This document shows, in pieces, positions 24,096-33,648 of a stretch of 37,286 nucleotides of DNA; the first letter of the stretch is position 1, and each line of letters opens with the position of its first letter. Both the position numbers and the translations under genes were made by a program. The stretch covers positions 1 through 37,286 of the forward strand of contig CAZAJS010000005.1 in NCBI GenBank assembly GCA_964485635.1. The letters run 5' to 3'. This stretch comes from CAZAJS01 sp964485635 (GTDB taxonomy: Bacteria; Pseudomonadota; Gammaproteobacteria; Francisellales; Francisellaceae). The notes beneath the pieces were generated by a model. It was not told the DNA's origin, did not search any database, and saw only the letters and a program-made list of their open reading frames with translations.

Positions 24096-27000
24096 TCAAT
24101 TAACATGGTTGGGCCATTGTGACAATGGTGTAATGGTTAATTCAATGGTTGGTAATTGTTGTATTTGATTCAATGTTTGATCCATTTTTTGTTTAATGGT
24201 GTTTGATTGTTGTTTAATGCGGTTTAGTGTTTCTTGTGTCGCATTTGATAAATAAACTGCAGGCGGATTGATGATGGCCGGATCAAGCCAGTCATGTTTT
24301 TGTTTTGACTGCTTTGCTTTTTCAGCAAACTTTTCATGCTGTTGTAAAATGGTTTTTTGCTTTGTTTGCAGTGTATTAAATCGGTTGTGTAAATCCATAT
24401 AAACCATTTTCAATTGGCTTAATTGGCTTAATGATTGAATCAATGTTTTGAAATTTATCGGCGTATTCAGGTCAATTTTCATGCCTCCTTGACCATTTTG
24501 AATCAAAGGTAATAAAACAAATTGTTGTAATGATTTTTGTGTCAGTAAGTTTATATCATCTTTTGCAATAGCTTGCTTTAATGGTTCGGGTTGATATTGG
24601 TTGAGTTTTTCAATATTCGTTTTTAATTGATCAACGATTTGTGTTTTTGTAGAGGTTAAATCTTGGTTTTGTCGTTGTGCCATGATTTGAATAAACCAAT
24701 TAACGATTCCTTGATCTTTGGTGAATAAATCAATTGTGTTTAAAGTCACATTATTCGTTTTTATCCACTGAAAATTTTCCATGGAAGGACTCAAACCGAT
24801 CAGCAATGGTAACAATTGATAGGTTGTTTGAATCCCATGATCATCAGATGCCGCCGTATCAACGGTTTGTTGAAGACTAAAGTCAAGTTGCCCCAAATTT
24901 TTGCCTGAAATTGTCAACGTGACAGGCCACTGATTAGACTGTTTGACATTATACTGACTATTAGCCTTGATTGAAAAGTCTAGATCTTTTAGATCTAATT
25001 GTTGGCTAAGCTCATTAATATCAATAGGTGCCCATAAACGCGCTAATGATAAAAGTGTTTTAACTTTGATTTGGTCTTGATATTTCATATCAAACGTTAT
25101 TTGGTTCGTCTCAACATCAAATTGCATTTGATTAGGATGCCATTGTGTTGTGGAATGGTTTGTTGTTTTTAAATAATCGCCCGCCTTATTTCTGATAATA
25201 AGAGAATGGTTCAACTGATGATCGGTCCAATCTGTATCCATTTTAATCGATGGCCATTTCTTACTGTCAAAATTCACATCAGGTTTAAATGGAAAAATGG
25301 TATTAAAAACATTGGCAGGGATATTCAAATTAACTTTAAATTGACCTAATTGAATGTTTTGCCAATCTGGTAAGAAATCAGCAATTTTTGTTTGCCAATG
25401 AAAGTCGTTATTGCCGCTAATGTTAAAATTAAAGTCAATCATGCCTTGAGGGCTATTGTGATAATCCACCTTAATACGGTTGACAAAATGTTGATAAGCA
25501 CTTAATGCATTGATTAATAATGGTTGCTGATGTAGCCTTTGAATATTGCTTGTGCCTGCAACAACAGCAGGTAATAAATTATCAGTATTGAGTTGGAACG
25601 TGACTTCTGGTTGGCTTTGTTGATTATCAGGGCGATTCCATGCAAAGTGCATGTGATTGTCACCATGCAGTTGCATCAAGGATGTATCTAAATCAAGTTT
25701 TTTAAATGCAAGTTGGCCTTGTTTAATATTAAATGCCCCTTGGGTTTTAAAGTGCCATTGATCAAATGTATATAATAAAGCATTTGTTGTTGCTTGTTGC
25801 ATTTGCGCTGATTGAGGTAATTGGTTAGTTATTTTTGTTGGTAAATAAGATCCTAATGGACGAATCAGTGCGCTATGATAAAATACTGGGTCATTGATTT
25901 CGATATTACTATCAAAACGATTGTTATCCGATGAGCCTTGGTTGACATAATCAAATAAGTGGTCTAGTGCAAGCCGTCCTTGTGCAAAAACCTGATGATC
26001 TTTGTTAGACAACATTGTAAAGTGTGTATTGAGCTTTTGATCATCAGCATTAAAATTAATATGGAACTCAAATGTACCTTTTCGTTGTCGGTCTGCCTGG
26101 TTTTTTAAAGCTGTGACTTTAGCGCGTTTATCTTTTAGCAAGCTTTCAATAAGTGGTTTGGCATTTGTTTGAAAAACAGGTTGCTCTGTTTGTTTAATTT
26201 CACTATTTAAAGGGTTTTGTAATTGATGTTGAACACGATTAAATAAAGTTGTTTCATATTTGACAATATATTGAGGTTTTAAAATAGCATTGTAGTCAAT
26301 ATCTTTGCCTGAAAGGGTTAATGAGGCATTTTGAAGCCATTTTTCAGGATTATTTAAGCCTGCAGCGCTATTTTTTTGCATTGTTTGTAATTGGCTGAAA
26401 GTGCTCATCATCGAGTTATTTTTGACCACTTGACGAATAATACTTGGTTGTAATGTAAATGTCGAATTAGCAACGGTATGGTTGTTTTGTTTTAGTTGTA
26501 CAATCACTGTTGGTTTTTCAGGGGTATAATCAATGGTTAAGTCCAGATATTTTGGTTTTGAAGGATCAATTAATTGATGAGCTAATCGGGCTGCAAGCAT
26601 GTGATCATCAAATAATTGATCAAAGGATTTCATCAAATCATGATTGTTAGTTTGGTCAGATAAATCTTTTGTCTGCTTAAGGTGCTGATCAATCAATTGC
26701 TGTAATTGTTGTTGTTTCGTTTGGTTCTTTTCAATCCAGTCAGAAAGGTTATTAAATGCTTGCTGTATTTGAGGATTATTTAGATGCGTTACTGTTAAAT
26801 GCAGATTTTGAATTTTTTGGTTATGCCATTGAAATTGATTGACACTTAATTGATCAGCTTGAATGAGTGGTTGGTTGCTTAAAGCAAATTGTAATGCCGG
26901 TTTTTGGACAATTACACGTGTATGGAATAATACATTCGTATGACTATTAATTTGATCATAATCGAATGATAAGCCAACGTTTTGATAGGAATCATTAAAA

Positions 27001-27119
27001 TTAGCAATCGCTTTTTTAACCGCTTGTGTTTCTGCATAAGATTTATAGCTCATTGCACCGATATAGCCACCGATGATGACGCCGATGCCAACGATACTTG
27101 TAATTAAACGTTTTTTCAT
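24096..27119 (-). CDS. YdgA/DUF945-like protein of unusual length
   Basis: Protein of 1007 residues with an N-terminal membrane anchor (residues 5-27, LITSIVGIGVIIGGYIGAM). The rest is predicted to face the periplasm. The beginning (KKRLITSIVGIGVIIGGYIG, then FNDSYQNVGLSFDYDQINSHTNVLFHTR) resembles the YdgA/DUF945 family, whose E. coli member is about 500 residues, so this one is about double. It is rich in Gln, Asn and Leu, has many amphipathic stretches (TDLNTPINFKTLIQSLSQ type), and a coiled-coil-like segment at about 930-985. Function unknown. AGGAG precedes ATG 27119 by eight bases. It stands alone, divergent from the sodium channel gene. Confidence 0.65.
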   Translation of the reverse strand: MKKRLITSIVGIGVIIGGYIGAMSYKSYAETQAVKKAIANFNDSYQNVGLSFDYDQINSHTNVLFHTRVIVQKPALQFALSNQPLIQADQLSVNQFQWHNQKIQNLHLTVTHLNNPQIQQAFNNLSDWIEKNQTKQQQLQQLIDQHLKQTKDLSDQTNNHDLMKSFDQLFDDHMLAARLAHQLIDPSKPKYLDLTIDYTPEKPTVIVQLKQNNHTVANSTFTLQPSIIRQVVKNNSMMSTFSQLQTMQKNSAAGLNNPEKWLQNASLTLSGKDIDYNAILKPQYIVKYETTLFNRVQHQLQNPLNSEIKQTEQPVFQTNAKPLIESLLKDKRAKVTALKNQADRQRKGTFEFHINFNADDQKLNTHFTMLSNKDHQVFAQGRLALDHLFDYVNQGSSDNNRFDSNIEINDPVFYHSALIRPLGSYLPTKITNQLPQSAQMQQATTNALLYTFDQWHFKTQGAFNIKQGQLAFKKLDLDTSLMQLHGDNHMHFAWNRPDNQQSQPEVTFQLNTDNLLPAVVAGTSNIQRLHQQPLLINALSAYQHFVNRIKVDYHNSPQGMIDFNFNISGNNDFHWQTKIADFLPDWQNIQLGQFKVNLNIPANVFNTIFPFKPDVNFDSKKWPSIKMDTDWTDHQLNHSLIIRNKAGDYLKTTNHSTTQWHPNQMQFDVETNQITFDMKYQDQIKVKTLLSLARLWAPIDINELSQQLDLKDLDFSIKANSQYNVKQSNQWPVTLTISGKNLGQLDFSLQQTVDTAASDDHGIQTTYQLLPLLIGLSPSMENFQWIKTNNVTLNTIDLFTKDQGIVNWFIQIMAQRQNQDLTSTKTQIVDQLKTNIEKLNQYQPEPLKQAIAKDDINLLTQKSLQQFVLLPLIQNGQGGMKIDLNTPINFKTLIQSLSQLSQLKMVYMDLHNRFNTLQTKQKTILQQHEKFAEKAKQSKQKHDWLDPAIINPPAVYLSNATQETLNRIKQQSNTIKQKMDQTLNQIQQLPTIELTITPLSQWPNHVN

Positions 27120-27172
27120 GGGTAAAACTCCTAAAATTAAAATGAAAGACTGTTAAAAATTCAAATTAATTA

Positions 27173-27188
27173 TAACAAAGTTTTGTTA
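27173..27188. promoter_or_regulatory. palindrome in the DUF945/channel divergent region
   Basis: TAACAAA-GT-TTTGTTA, perfect 7-base arms, lies 54 bases before the DUF945-like ATG. It includes no obvious promoter element on the plus strand; on the minus strand it may overlap a promoter. Possible operator of unknown regulator. Confidence 0.3.
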
Positions 27189-27266
27189 CGATAAAAAAAC
27201 ATTTGATTTATTAATTCTTTGGATAAAGCGCTTGAATATGACAAGCTAGTAAACAATACATATCAA

Positions 27267-27295
27267 TAGACAAGTCAAGCGGCTGGCAATATAAT
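27267..27295 (+). promoter_or_regulatory. promoter of the sodium channel gene
   Basis: TAGACA (27267-27272, 5/6), 17-base spacer, perfect TATAAT (27290-27295). Predicted start near 27302 leaves a leader of about 28 bases with no clear Shine-Dalgarno. Confidence 0.6.
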
Positions 27296-27329
27296 ATAGC
27301 AACATTGCAACAAACTTATTGAAATTTTT

Positions 27330-28139
27330 ATGCGTCTGATTGCATTAGGTTTGATAAAGCATAAGAAATTTGACCCTTTTATCATTGCTGTGATTATCTT
27401 AAATACAATGGTGTTGATTACAGAAGCTAGTTTTGATTTATCTAAATCATGGCAAATAAGTCTTTTAATCATTGATCAAATTTGTGTTGGTATTTTTGTG
27501 ATAGAAGCGGGAATTAAAGTCCTAGCCTTACAATCAGCTTATTTTAAAAATGGTTGGCATTTATTTGATTTTAGTGTCACATTAATTTCTGTGATTCCTT
27601 TTTTATATTTTATGAGTGTTTTGCGGGCTTTACGCATTTTCCGTTTAATTAGTAAGGTTCCATCATTGCGCGTTGTGGTTAGTGCGTTAGTGATTTCGAT
27701 TCCGGCAATGTTGTCAACAGCATTACTTTTATTGATGGTATTTGTGGTATTTGGCATTATTGGTACCGATTTATTTGGCCCCGATTTTCCACAATGGTTT
27801 GGGCATTTAGGCAGGTCCATGTATACCTTATTTCAAATTATGACCCTAGAAAGTTGGTCGATGGGAATTGTTCGACCGATTATGAATGACTATCCATGGG
27901 CTTGGGTTTATTTCATTCCTTTTATTTTATTTTCATCATTTGTCTTATTAAATTTTCTAATTGGGATTATTGTTGATGCCATCGCTCATATAAAAAATGA
28001 ACGAAGTCAAGTGGATCAAACCCAACAAATGGCAACATTGATTGATGAAATTCAGACGCTACAACAGCAAGTCGCGCAATTGTCAAAACAAAAAACAGAT
28101 GAAACAACCCCATCACAACATGACAGCTCTAGGGGGTAG
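27330..28139 (+). CDS. bacterial voltage-gated sodium channel (BacNaV, NaChBac-like)
   Basis: Single-domain, six-helix cation channel of 269 residues that would work as a tetramer in the inner membrane. S4 carries regularly spaced charges R99, R102, R105 and K109 (SVLRALRIFRLISK). The pore has the sodium-selective filter T172-LESWS, as in NaChBac TLESWAS. S6 (FIPFILFSSFVLLNFLIGIIVDA) leads into a C-terminal coiled coil at about 235-256 (LIDEIQTLQQQVAQL), also typical of BacNaV. Known members support motility, pH and Na+ homeostasis. It has its own promoter and precedes the ABC-F gene by 46 bases. The filter sequence makes sodium rather than potassium selectivity likely. Confidence 0.9.
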   Translation: MRLIALGLIKHKKFDPFIIAVIILNTMVLITEASFDLSKSWQISLLIIDQICVGIFVIEAGIKVLALQSAYFKNGWHLFDFSVTLISVIPFLYFMSVLRALRIFRLISKVPSLRVVVSALVISIPAMLSTALLLLMVFVVFGIIGTDLFGPDFPQWFGHLGRSMYTLFQIMTLESWSMGIVRPIMNDYPWAWVYFIPFILFSSFVLLNFLIGIIVDAIAHIKNERSQVDQTQQMATLIDEIQTLQQQVAQLSKQKTDETTPSQHDSSRG

Positions 28140-28185
28140 TGTGTTATGATGCCTATTTATCTATTGATGCACTTGGCCAATAAAC

Positions 28186-30060
28186 ATGCTTACACTTCAA
28201 CAAATTGATCTTCAATATGGACAACATGTATTATTTGAATCCGCAAATTTCACATTATATGCAGGGCAAAAATACGGACTTGTTGGCCGGAATGGTCGTG
28301 GAAAATCGACATTATTATCTTTAATTCAAGGGAATATCGCACCTGATCGGGGAGAGGTTATTATTCAGGGAAACCCCTTGATTGCCTCAATTGAGCAAGA
28401 AATAAATGATTTGCAGCGTTGTGCTATTGACCATGTGATAGCAGGGGATCCTACGATTGGAAACTTGTGGTTACAGATGAAAACATTATCAGAGCAACAA
28501 ATTGATTCAGATGCCTTAGCACAAATGCATGTGACGTTAGCAGAACATCGGGCTTATGACATTGAGGCCACAGCGGCTAAAATTTTAATAGGCTTAGGGT
28601 TTGATCAGGCTCAGTTATATGAACCAATTGCCAGTTTTTCTGGTGGGTGGCGTGTCCGCTTAAACTTGGCTCGATGTTTGATTCAACCTGCTGATTTATT
28701 ATTGCTTGATGAACCGACGAACCATTTAGACTTAGATGCTGTTATTTGGTTAGAAGACTGGTTAAAAACGTTTAATGGTGCTTTGATTGTGATTGCACAT
28801 GATCGCTACTTTCTTGACCGCGTGACACAACACACATTAGTGATTGAACACCAGCAACTGACCCCTTATCGAGGTAATTATTCACAGTATGAACAGGTGC
28901 ATCATTTACAAGCGGATCATGCGCAAAAAAAACAGGAAAAACAGCAAAAAGCTCGGGCGCATATTGAACAGTTTGTCAATCGATTTCGTGCTCAAGCGAA
29001 TAAAGCTAAACAAGTTCAAAGCCGTATTAAACAGCTTGAAAAAATGGAAAAAATTGCAGCGGTGCAACAAGAGTCACCATATCAAGTTGAATTTTTACAG
29101 CCACCAGCATTGGTCAATCCTGTACTCACCATGAAAGATGTGACATTTAGCTATCAACCAGGTTGCCCTATTTTAAGTAAGGTTCAATTTAATCTACAAA
29201 TAGCTGACCGAATTGGTTTATTAGGTCTCAATGGGGCAGGCAAGTCAACGTTTATTAAGCTTTTAGCTGGTGTGCAACAACCTGATCATGGCCTTGTTGA
29301 ATATTGTAACCATGCACAGATCGGTTACTTTTCACAACACCAAATGGATCAGCTTCACCTTGATCAACATGCTTTATGGCATTTGAAACAATATGCGCCT
29401 AATGTTTCAGAGTCGCAGTTAAGAACTTATTTAGGTAGATTTCAATTTCAATCAGATAAAGTTTTTCAGCATGTTAAAACATTCTCTGGTGGTGAAAAAG
29501 CTCGCTTAGCATTAGCATTAATTATTTGGCAACGTCCTAATATTTTGTTACTTGATGAGCCAACGAACCATTTAGATATGGCGATGCGAGAAGCATTAGC
29601 TTATGCATTACAATCCTATGAAGGTGTTTTGGTTTTAATTTCACATGATCGTTACTTATTAGAAGCTTGTGTCGATCAATTCTATTTAGTTAGTCATGGT
29701 CAAGTGCAATTATTTGAAGGTGATTTATCGGATTATGCGCAGTGGTCTAAACAGCAACGCACTGAAACAAAAAGTTATCATCAATCAACTGATTTAAAGC
29801 AACATCAAGACACAAGCTCTAAGAAAAAAGGGCAACAACATCGAACGTTAAAAAAACAAATTCAAACAATCGAGCGTCAAATTAATAAAAAACAAACACA
29901 ATTAAAACAACTTGATGCAACAATGACCGAGGTCGCAATCGATGATTATGAACAACTTGACCAGTTAACTCAACAACGGGCTGATTTGAGTGGCGAAATA
30001 GAAGCACTAGAGCATGATTGGCTAATGTATCAAGAAGCGTGTGATGATCTGACAACATGA
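28186..30060 (+). CDS. yheS: ABC-F ATPase YheS
   Basis: Soluble ABC-F protein of 624 residues, acting on the ribosome rather than in transport. First ABC domain: Walker A GRNGRGKST (34-42), signature FSGGWRVRLNLA, Walker B LLLLDEPTNHLDLDAVIWLE. An ABC-F linker with RFRAQANKAKQVQSRIKQLE follows, then second Walker A GLNGAGKST, signature FSGGEKARLALAL and DEPTNHLDMAMREAL. The sequence follows YheS rather than Uup or EttA, including the GGWRxRLNLA and EKARLALALI blocks. A basic coiled-coil tail covers about 545-620. It converges on the COG3618-type gene with seven bases between the stops. Confidence 0.93.
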   Translation: MLTLQQIDLQYGQHVLFESANFTLYAGQKYGLVGRNGRGKSTLLSLIQGNIAPDRGEVIIQGNPLIASIEQEINDLQRCAIDHVIAGDPTIGNLWLQMKTLSEQQIDSDALAQMHVTLAEHRAYDIEATAAKILIGLGFDQAQLYEPIASFSGGWRVRLNLARCLIQPADLLLLDEPTNHLDLDAVIWLEDWLKTFNGALIVIAHDRYFLDRVTQHTLVIEHQQLTPYRGNYSQYEQVHHLQADHAQKKQEKQQKARAHIEQFVNRFRAQANKAKQVQSRIKQLEKMEKIAAVQQESPYQVEFLQPPALVNPVLTMKDVTFSYQPGCPILSKVQFNLQIADRIGLLGLNGAGKSTFIKLLAGVQQPDHGLVEYCNHAQIGYFSQHQMDQLHLDQHALWHLKQYAPNVSESQLRTYLGRFQFQSDKVFQHVKTFSGGEKARLALALIIWQRPNILLLDEPTNHLDMAMREALAYALQSYEGVLVLISHDRYLLEACVDQFYLVSHGQVQLFEGDLSDYAQWSKQQRTETKSYHQSTDLKQHQDTSSKKKGQQHRTLKKQIQTIERQINKKQTQLKQLDATMTEVAIDDYEQLDQLTQQRADLSGEIEALEHDWLMYQEACDDLTT

Positions 30061-30067
30061 TCATAAT

Positions 30068-30895
30068 TTAATGAAATTGGTATAAATTGGCTGCTGTTTG
30101 ATGAAAAATGTTGTTTTTTTCATGCTTCGTTACCAATAAAGATAGGGCTTGATCGACAAGCCGGTACCATTGATCCGGTTGGTTTGGGAAGCATACCGGA
30201 TAGTTTGATCCCCAACATAAGCGGTGGCAAGGAATATGGGTGAATAACCAATCTAAACAGGCCATGAGACCTTCAAAAGGCAGGTTTAGCAATGAATGAC
30301 CAGATAATTTTACGAACCAATGTGGCATTTGGCTGATTGTGACAATGGCTTGCTTCCATTGTTGCCAACGTTTAGCATCTTGCCAGACGGGCAATCCCAT
30401 ATGCTCAAGGGCCATGGTTACATCACTATGAGCAATAGTGTCTGCATTATTGAGCAATTGATGTGGATATAATTGCGCTTCAAAAATTAACTGTTGTTGT
30501 TTTAATGCATTTAATTTACCAGATAAATCAATGATTTTTTTATTTTGTCCAGGGGTGTAATTGAGCATCGAATCGGCAGCCATGATATCACGAACCCCAA
30601 CGATATGACGGTTTGAAGCAAATCGTTTTAACGTCTTTAAAAAAACAGTATTAGATTGATCAAAAGGTGCATAAGCGACAAATTTTAATTGAAATGGCAG
30701 TTTCAATGATTCGAGCCAATTCACTTCACATAAGGCATCACAATCCGGATCATGGGCTTCAATATGCACAAAAGCATTGGCTGGTGATTGGTCGTTAACT
30801 TGATTGGGCGTGACTTGTTCAGGTAGGCGTGTTTTATGAACCCATTGATTTCGTTGATATCGTAAATCCCAAAAATGAATATGTGAATCAATCAT
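30068..30895 (-). CDS. COG3618-type TIM-barrel amidohydrolase/lactonase
   Basis: Cytosolic hydrolase of 275 residues in the amidohydrolase_2 superfamily. The start MIDSHIHFWDLRYQ is the hallmark of COG3618 proteins (sugar or aromatic lactonases), with H5 and H7 as metal candidates. LCWGSNYPVCFP near residue 240 corresponds to the GS(D/N)xPV motif; the Asn variant occurs in this group. Substrate unknown. Its start overlaps the 3' end of the transglycosylase gene by eight bases, so the two are co-transcribed, though no functional link is evident. Confidence 0.85.
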   Translation of the reverse strand: MIDSHIHFWDLRYQRNQWVHKTRLPEQVTPNQVNDQSPANAFVHIEAHDPDCDALCEVNWLESLKLPFQLKFVAYAPFDQSNTVFLKTLKRFASNRHIVGVRDIMAADSMLNYTPGQNKKIIDLSGKLNALKQQQLIFEAQLYPHQLLNNADTIAHSDVTMALEHMGLPVWQDAKRWQQWKQAIVTISQMPHWFVKLSGHSLLNLPFEGLMACLDWLFTHIPCHRLCWGSNYPVCFPNQPDQWYRLVDQALSLLVTKHEKNNIFHQTAANLYQFH

Positions 30896-32090
30896 GCTTA
30901 TTTAAGTACTGAATTGTTATCGTATCAGGGTAACCATCCGGGGTTAAGTTATGGTCTTTTTGGAAAGCTTGTAAGGCCTTTTGTGTGGCCGGGCCAAACA
31001 TTCCATCAACAGGACCACTTTCATATCCAGAGGCATTGAGTGTTTGTTGTATTTGCTTGATGGTCGTATGAGTCAGTTCCGGCTGATCAGGTAAAGGTTT
31101 TTCCCAAGCAGGTTTGCCTGAAATTCGATTGGCTAAATATCCGACGGATAAAGCAAAGAAACGAGATCGATTCCATTTTAATAAGATATCAAAATTTTGG
31201 GTGACTAAAAAAGCAGGACCTTTTGCCCCAGCCGGTAAAAGCAGCTGTAAGGTCGCTGTTTGTGGCGTATTAGATAACCAATCACCTGAAACAGGGGTGA
31301 TACCCATTGCTTTCCATTGCGCTAATGTGTGATGGTGATTGATTTGTTGATAATTAAAATCAGCAGGTAATATAACTTCACCACCCCACCATCGATTCGC
31401 TTTCCAGCCAAGTGCTTGTAAAAAATTGGCTGCCGAAGCAATGGCATCATTGGCATCTTGAGACCACATATCACTAAAACCATTACCTGAGGCATCGACG
31501 GCATATTGCCGATAAGTCGTGGGCATAAATTGAAAATGGCCCATTGCGCCTGCCCATGAGCTCGTTAGATCTTCGGCATTCAATGGAGTTTGGTCAATTA
31601 TTTTTAAAGATGCAATCCATTGACGTGTAAAAAATGATGAACGTCGCTGGTCACAAGCTAATGTGGCTAACGCATCAAGGAGTTGGATATTTCCCATAAA
31701 ATCACCGTAATTTGATTCTAATCCCCATAAAGCCACTAAAATTGCTGGTGGAATACCTTTTGTTTGTGCAAGCTGTTTAAATTGTTCGTGGTAAGAGGTT
31801 AATTTTTGTTGACCTGTTTCAATGCGCTGGTGAGTGACGCGCTGCTGAATATATTTCGAAAAAGTATGCATTAATTCAGGTTGTCGACGGTCATGTTGGA
31901 TCATTTGTTGTTGCCACTGAGTGGTTGCTAATGTGTATTGAATAAGTTTTGAGCTAATATTGGCTTGTTGTGCTTTTTGCCCCAGTGATTTTAAGCATTC
32001 AGAAAAGTTTTGTTTACTATTTTCATATGAATAGCTGATTAAAGGGAGACTTAAAAGACTAATCAGCAAAAAAAATAGACGATCAATCAT
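30888..32090 (-). CDS. lytic murein transglycosylase (MltB/SltB family) with PG-binding domain
   Basis: Cleaves peptidoglycan glycan strands in the periplasm, forming 1,6-anhydro ends. Residues 1-22 are a signal peptide without lipobox cysteine, so the enzyme is soluble, unlike E. coli MltB. The SLT_2 domain (about 28-320) has catalytic E125 in LWGLESNYGDF, plus SWAGAMGHFQFMPTTY and the NDAIASAANFL block. Residues about 340-398 form a PG_binding_1 domain (VDGMFGPATQKALQAFQKDHNL). At 400 residues it has the size of the common MltB-PGbinding fusion. Confidence 0.93.
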   Translation of the reverse strand: MIDRLFFLLISLLSLPLISYSYENSKQNFSECLKSLGQKAQQANISSKLIQYTLATTQWQQQMIQHDRRQPELMHTFSKYIQQRVTHQRIETGQQKLTSYHEQFKQLAQTKGIPPAILVALWGLESNYGDFMGNIQLLDALATLACDQRRSSFFTRQWIASLKIIDQTPLNAEDLTSSWAGAMGHFQFMPTTYRQYAVDASGNGFSDMWSQDANDAIASAANFLQALGWKANRWWGGEVILPADFNYQQINHHHTLAQWKAMGITPVSGDWLSNTPQTATLQLLLPAGAKGPAFLVTQNFDILLKWNRSRFFALSVGYLANRISGKPAWEKPLPDQPELTHTTIKQIQQTLNASGYESGPVDGMFGPATQKALQAFQKDHNLTPDGYPDTITIQYLNKHD

Positions 32091-32164
32091 GATTTAACCT
32101 CATTAATTGTCAATTATTTGGGTAAAATGACTATATAAAATATACAACATGAAAGACTCTCAGT

Positions 32165-33130
32165 TTACGACTCATATAGTTGGACATAAGCCAGTGCATT
32201 TAGCAATGTTTTTAGTGTATTATCTTGTGCATTTTCAGTTAAATAGCGTCGGTAAGATTTTGCACCTTGGTAACCATGACATAGATTTAAAAGATGGCGA
32301 GTAATATGACGTAATTGACCGCCTTGGTTTAAATATTGTTGAATATAAGGGCTAAATTGTTCAATCACTTGTCTAGGGGTTTGTGCTGTTTGATTTCTAT
32401 CATTAAAAATTTGGGCATCTGCATTAGCCAAGGCTAAGGGGTGATCATAAGCAAAACGACCCACCATAACACCATCACAATTATTTAAATGAGATTGGAC
32501 CGATTCTAGCGAGGTAATACCGCCATTAATGCTTAGTTGCAAATGGGGTAAGTCCTTTTTTAATTGATAGATATAATCATATTTTAAAGGTGGGATGGTT
32601 CTATTTTGTTTAGGGCTTAATCCATGAAGCCAACCTTTGCGCGCATGGATATAAAAAATATCAGTGGCTTGATTCACCGTTTGGATAAAATCAACAAAAG
32701 AAGCATAGTCATCTTGATGGTCTAGACCGATGCGACATTTAACAGATACGGGAATATTAACTACCGATTGCATTTGAGCAATACAGTCGGCAACATGTAC
32801 CGGATTTTTCATCAAGGATAGGCCAAATTGACCCTGTTGAACGCGGTCACTTGGGCAGCCAACATTTAAATTAATTTCATCATAACCTAATGATTCGGCA
32901 AAGCGTGCACAACGTGCTAAGTCATCAGGTTGATTGCCGCCTAATTGTAAAGCAATCGGCTTTTCAAATGGATCAAAAAGCAGTGGTTTAACACCTTGAT
33001 GTAAAATTGCTGGTGTTGTAATCATTTCAGTAAAAAGTAATGTTTTTTGGGTGATCAAACGCATCATGTACCGATAATGTCGGTCCGTATGATCAATCAT
33101 TGGGGCAATCGATAAACGACGGTCAATCAT
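32165..33130 (-). CDS. dusA: tRNA-dihydrouridine synthase A
   Basis: FMN-dependent reductase making dihydrouridine at tRNA positions 20/20a. The DusA blocks SIAPMIDHTDRHYR and LLFTEMITTPAILH, and catalytic C92 in NLNVGCPSDRVQQG, are clear; KCRIGLDHQDDYASF is also DusA-type and separates it from DusB/DusC. It has 321 residues. The start ATG 33130 begins the conserved core at once; a weak Shine-Dalgarno only. It lies 85 bases after zur on the same strand. Confidence 0.95.
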   Translation of the reverse strand: MIDRRLSIAPMIDHTDRHYRYMMRLITQKTLLFTEMITTPAILHQGVKPLLFDPFEKPIALQLGGNQPDDLARCARFAESLGYDEINLNVGCPSDRVQQGQFGLSLMKNPVHVADCIAQMQSVVNIPVSVKCRIGLDHQDDYASFVDFIQTVNQATDIFYIHARKGWLHGLSPKQNRTIPPLKYDYIYQLKKDLPHLQLSINGGITSLESVQSHLNNCDGVMVGRFAYDHPLALANADAQIFNDRNQTAQTPRQVIEQFSPYIQQYLNQGGQLRHITRHLLNLCHGYQGAKSYRRYLTENAQDNTLKTLLNALAYVQLYES

Positions 33131-33215
33131 TTTTTATTCCATTAATTAGTGTTCCATATCAGCCTATCAAAGCGCAGGAGAAAAGCAAAGATCATTAAGG
33201 CGAATACACAGTGAG

Positions 33216-33647
33216 TTATTGAGTTTGTATTTGACAATGATGGCAATATCCCGATAAAACAATTTTATTGCTCATCAGTTGAAAGTGATGCTCAGAGGCG
33301 ATTTGTTGTAACAATGTATCAATTTCTGGGGTGTGAATTTCAAATTTTTGATGGCATTGTTGACATACAAGTAATTGACAAATTTGACTAGAAGGATGAC
33401 AGCATAAGGTATAATGATTGGTATTATCAATTTTATGGACAAGCTGATGGGCTTCTAGAAAGTTTAAAATACGATAAACAGACATGATATTTGCTGTAGG
33501 ATGGCATTGTTTTAGCTGTTCAAGTAAAGCATATGCACTAATCGGAGAATCACAAGCATTTAAAATTTCAATCACTTTTTTGCGCAACGGTGTCAGCTTA
33601 ATGCCTTGTGATTGACAATGTTGGTGAATGTCATTTATTTGTGTCAT
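33216..33647 (-). CDS. zur: Fur-family zinc uptake regulator Zur
   Basis: Zinc-dependent repressor of 143 residues. A winged helix (residues 15-85, KLTPLRKKVIEIL...IMSVYRILNFLEAHQLV) is followed by the dimerisation domain with structural zinc pairs C95/C98 (LVCQQC) and C135/C138 (GYCHHC), plus C82/C83 and C90 as regulatory-site candidates. It follows znuB with a single base between, so it is the last gene of a znuACB-zur operon. That position and the palindromes ahead of znuA point to Zur rather than Fur or PerR. Confidence 0.9.
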   Translation of the reverse strand: MTQINDIHQHCQSQGIKLTPLRKKVIEILNACDSPISAYALLEQLKQCHPTANIMSVYRILNFLEAHQLVHKIDNTNHYTLCCHPSSQICQLLVCQQCHQKFEIHTPEIDTLLQQIASEHHFQLMSNKIVLSGYCHHCQIQTQ

Positions 33648-33648
33648 G

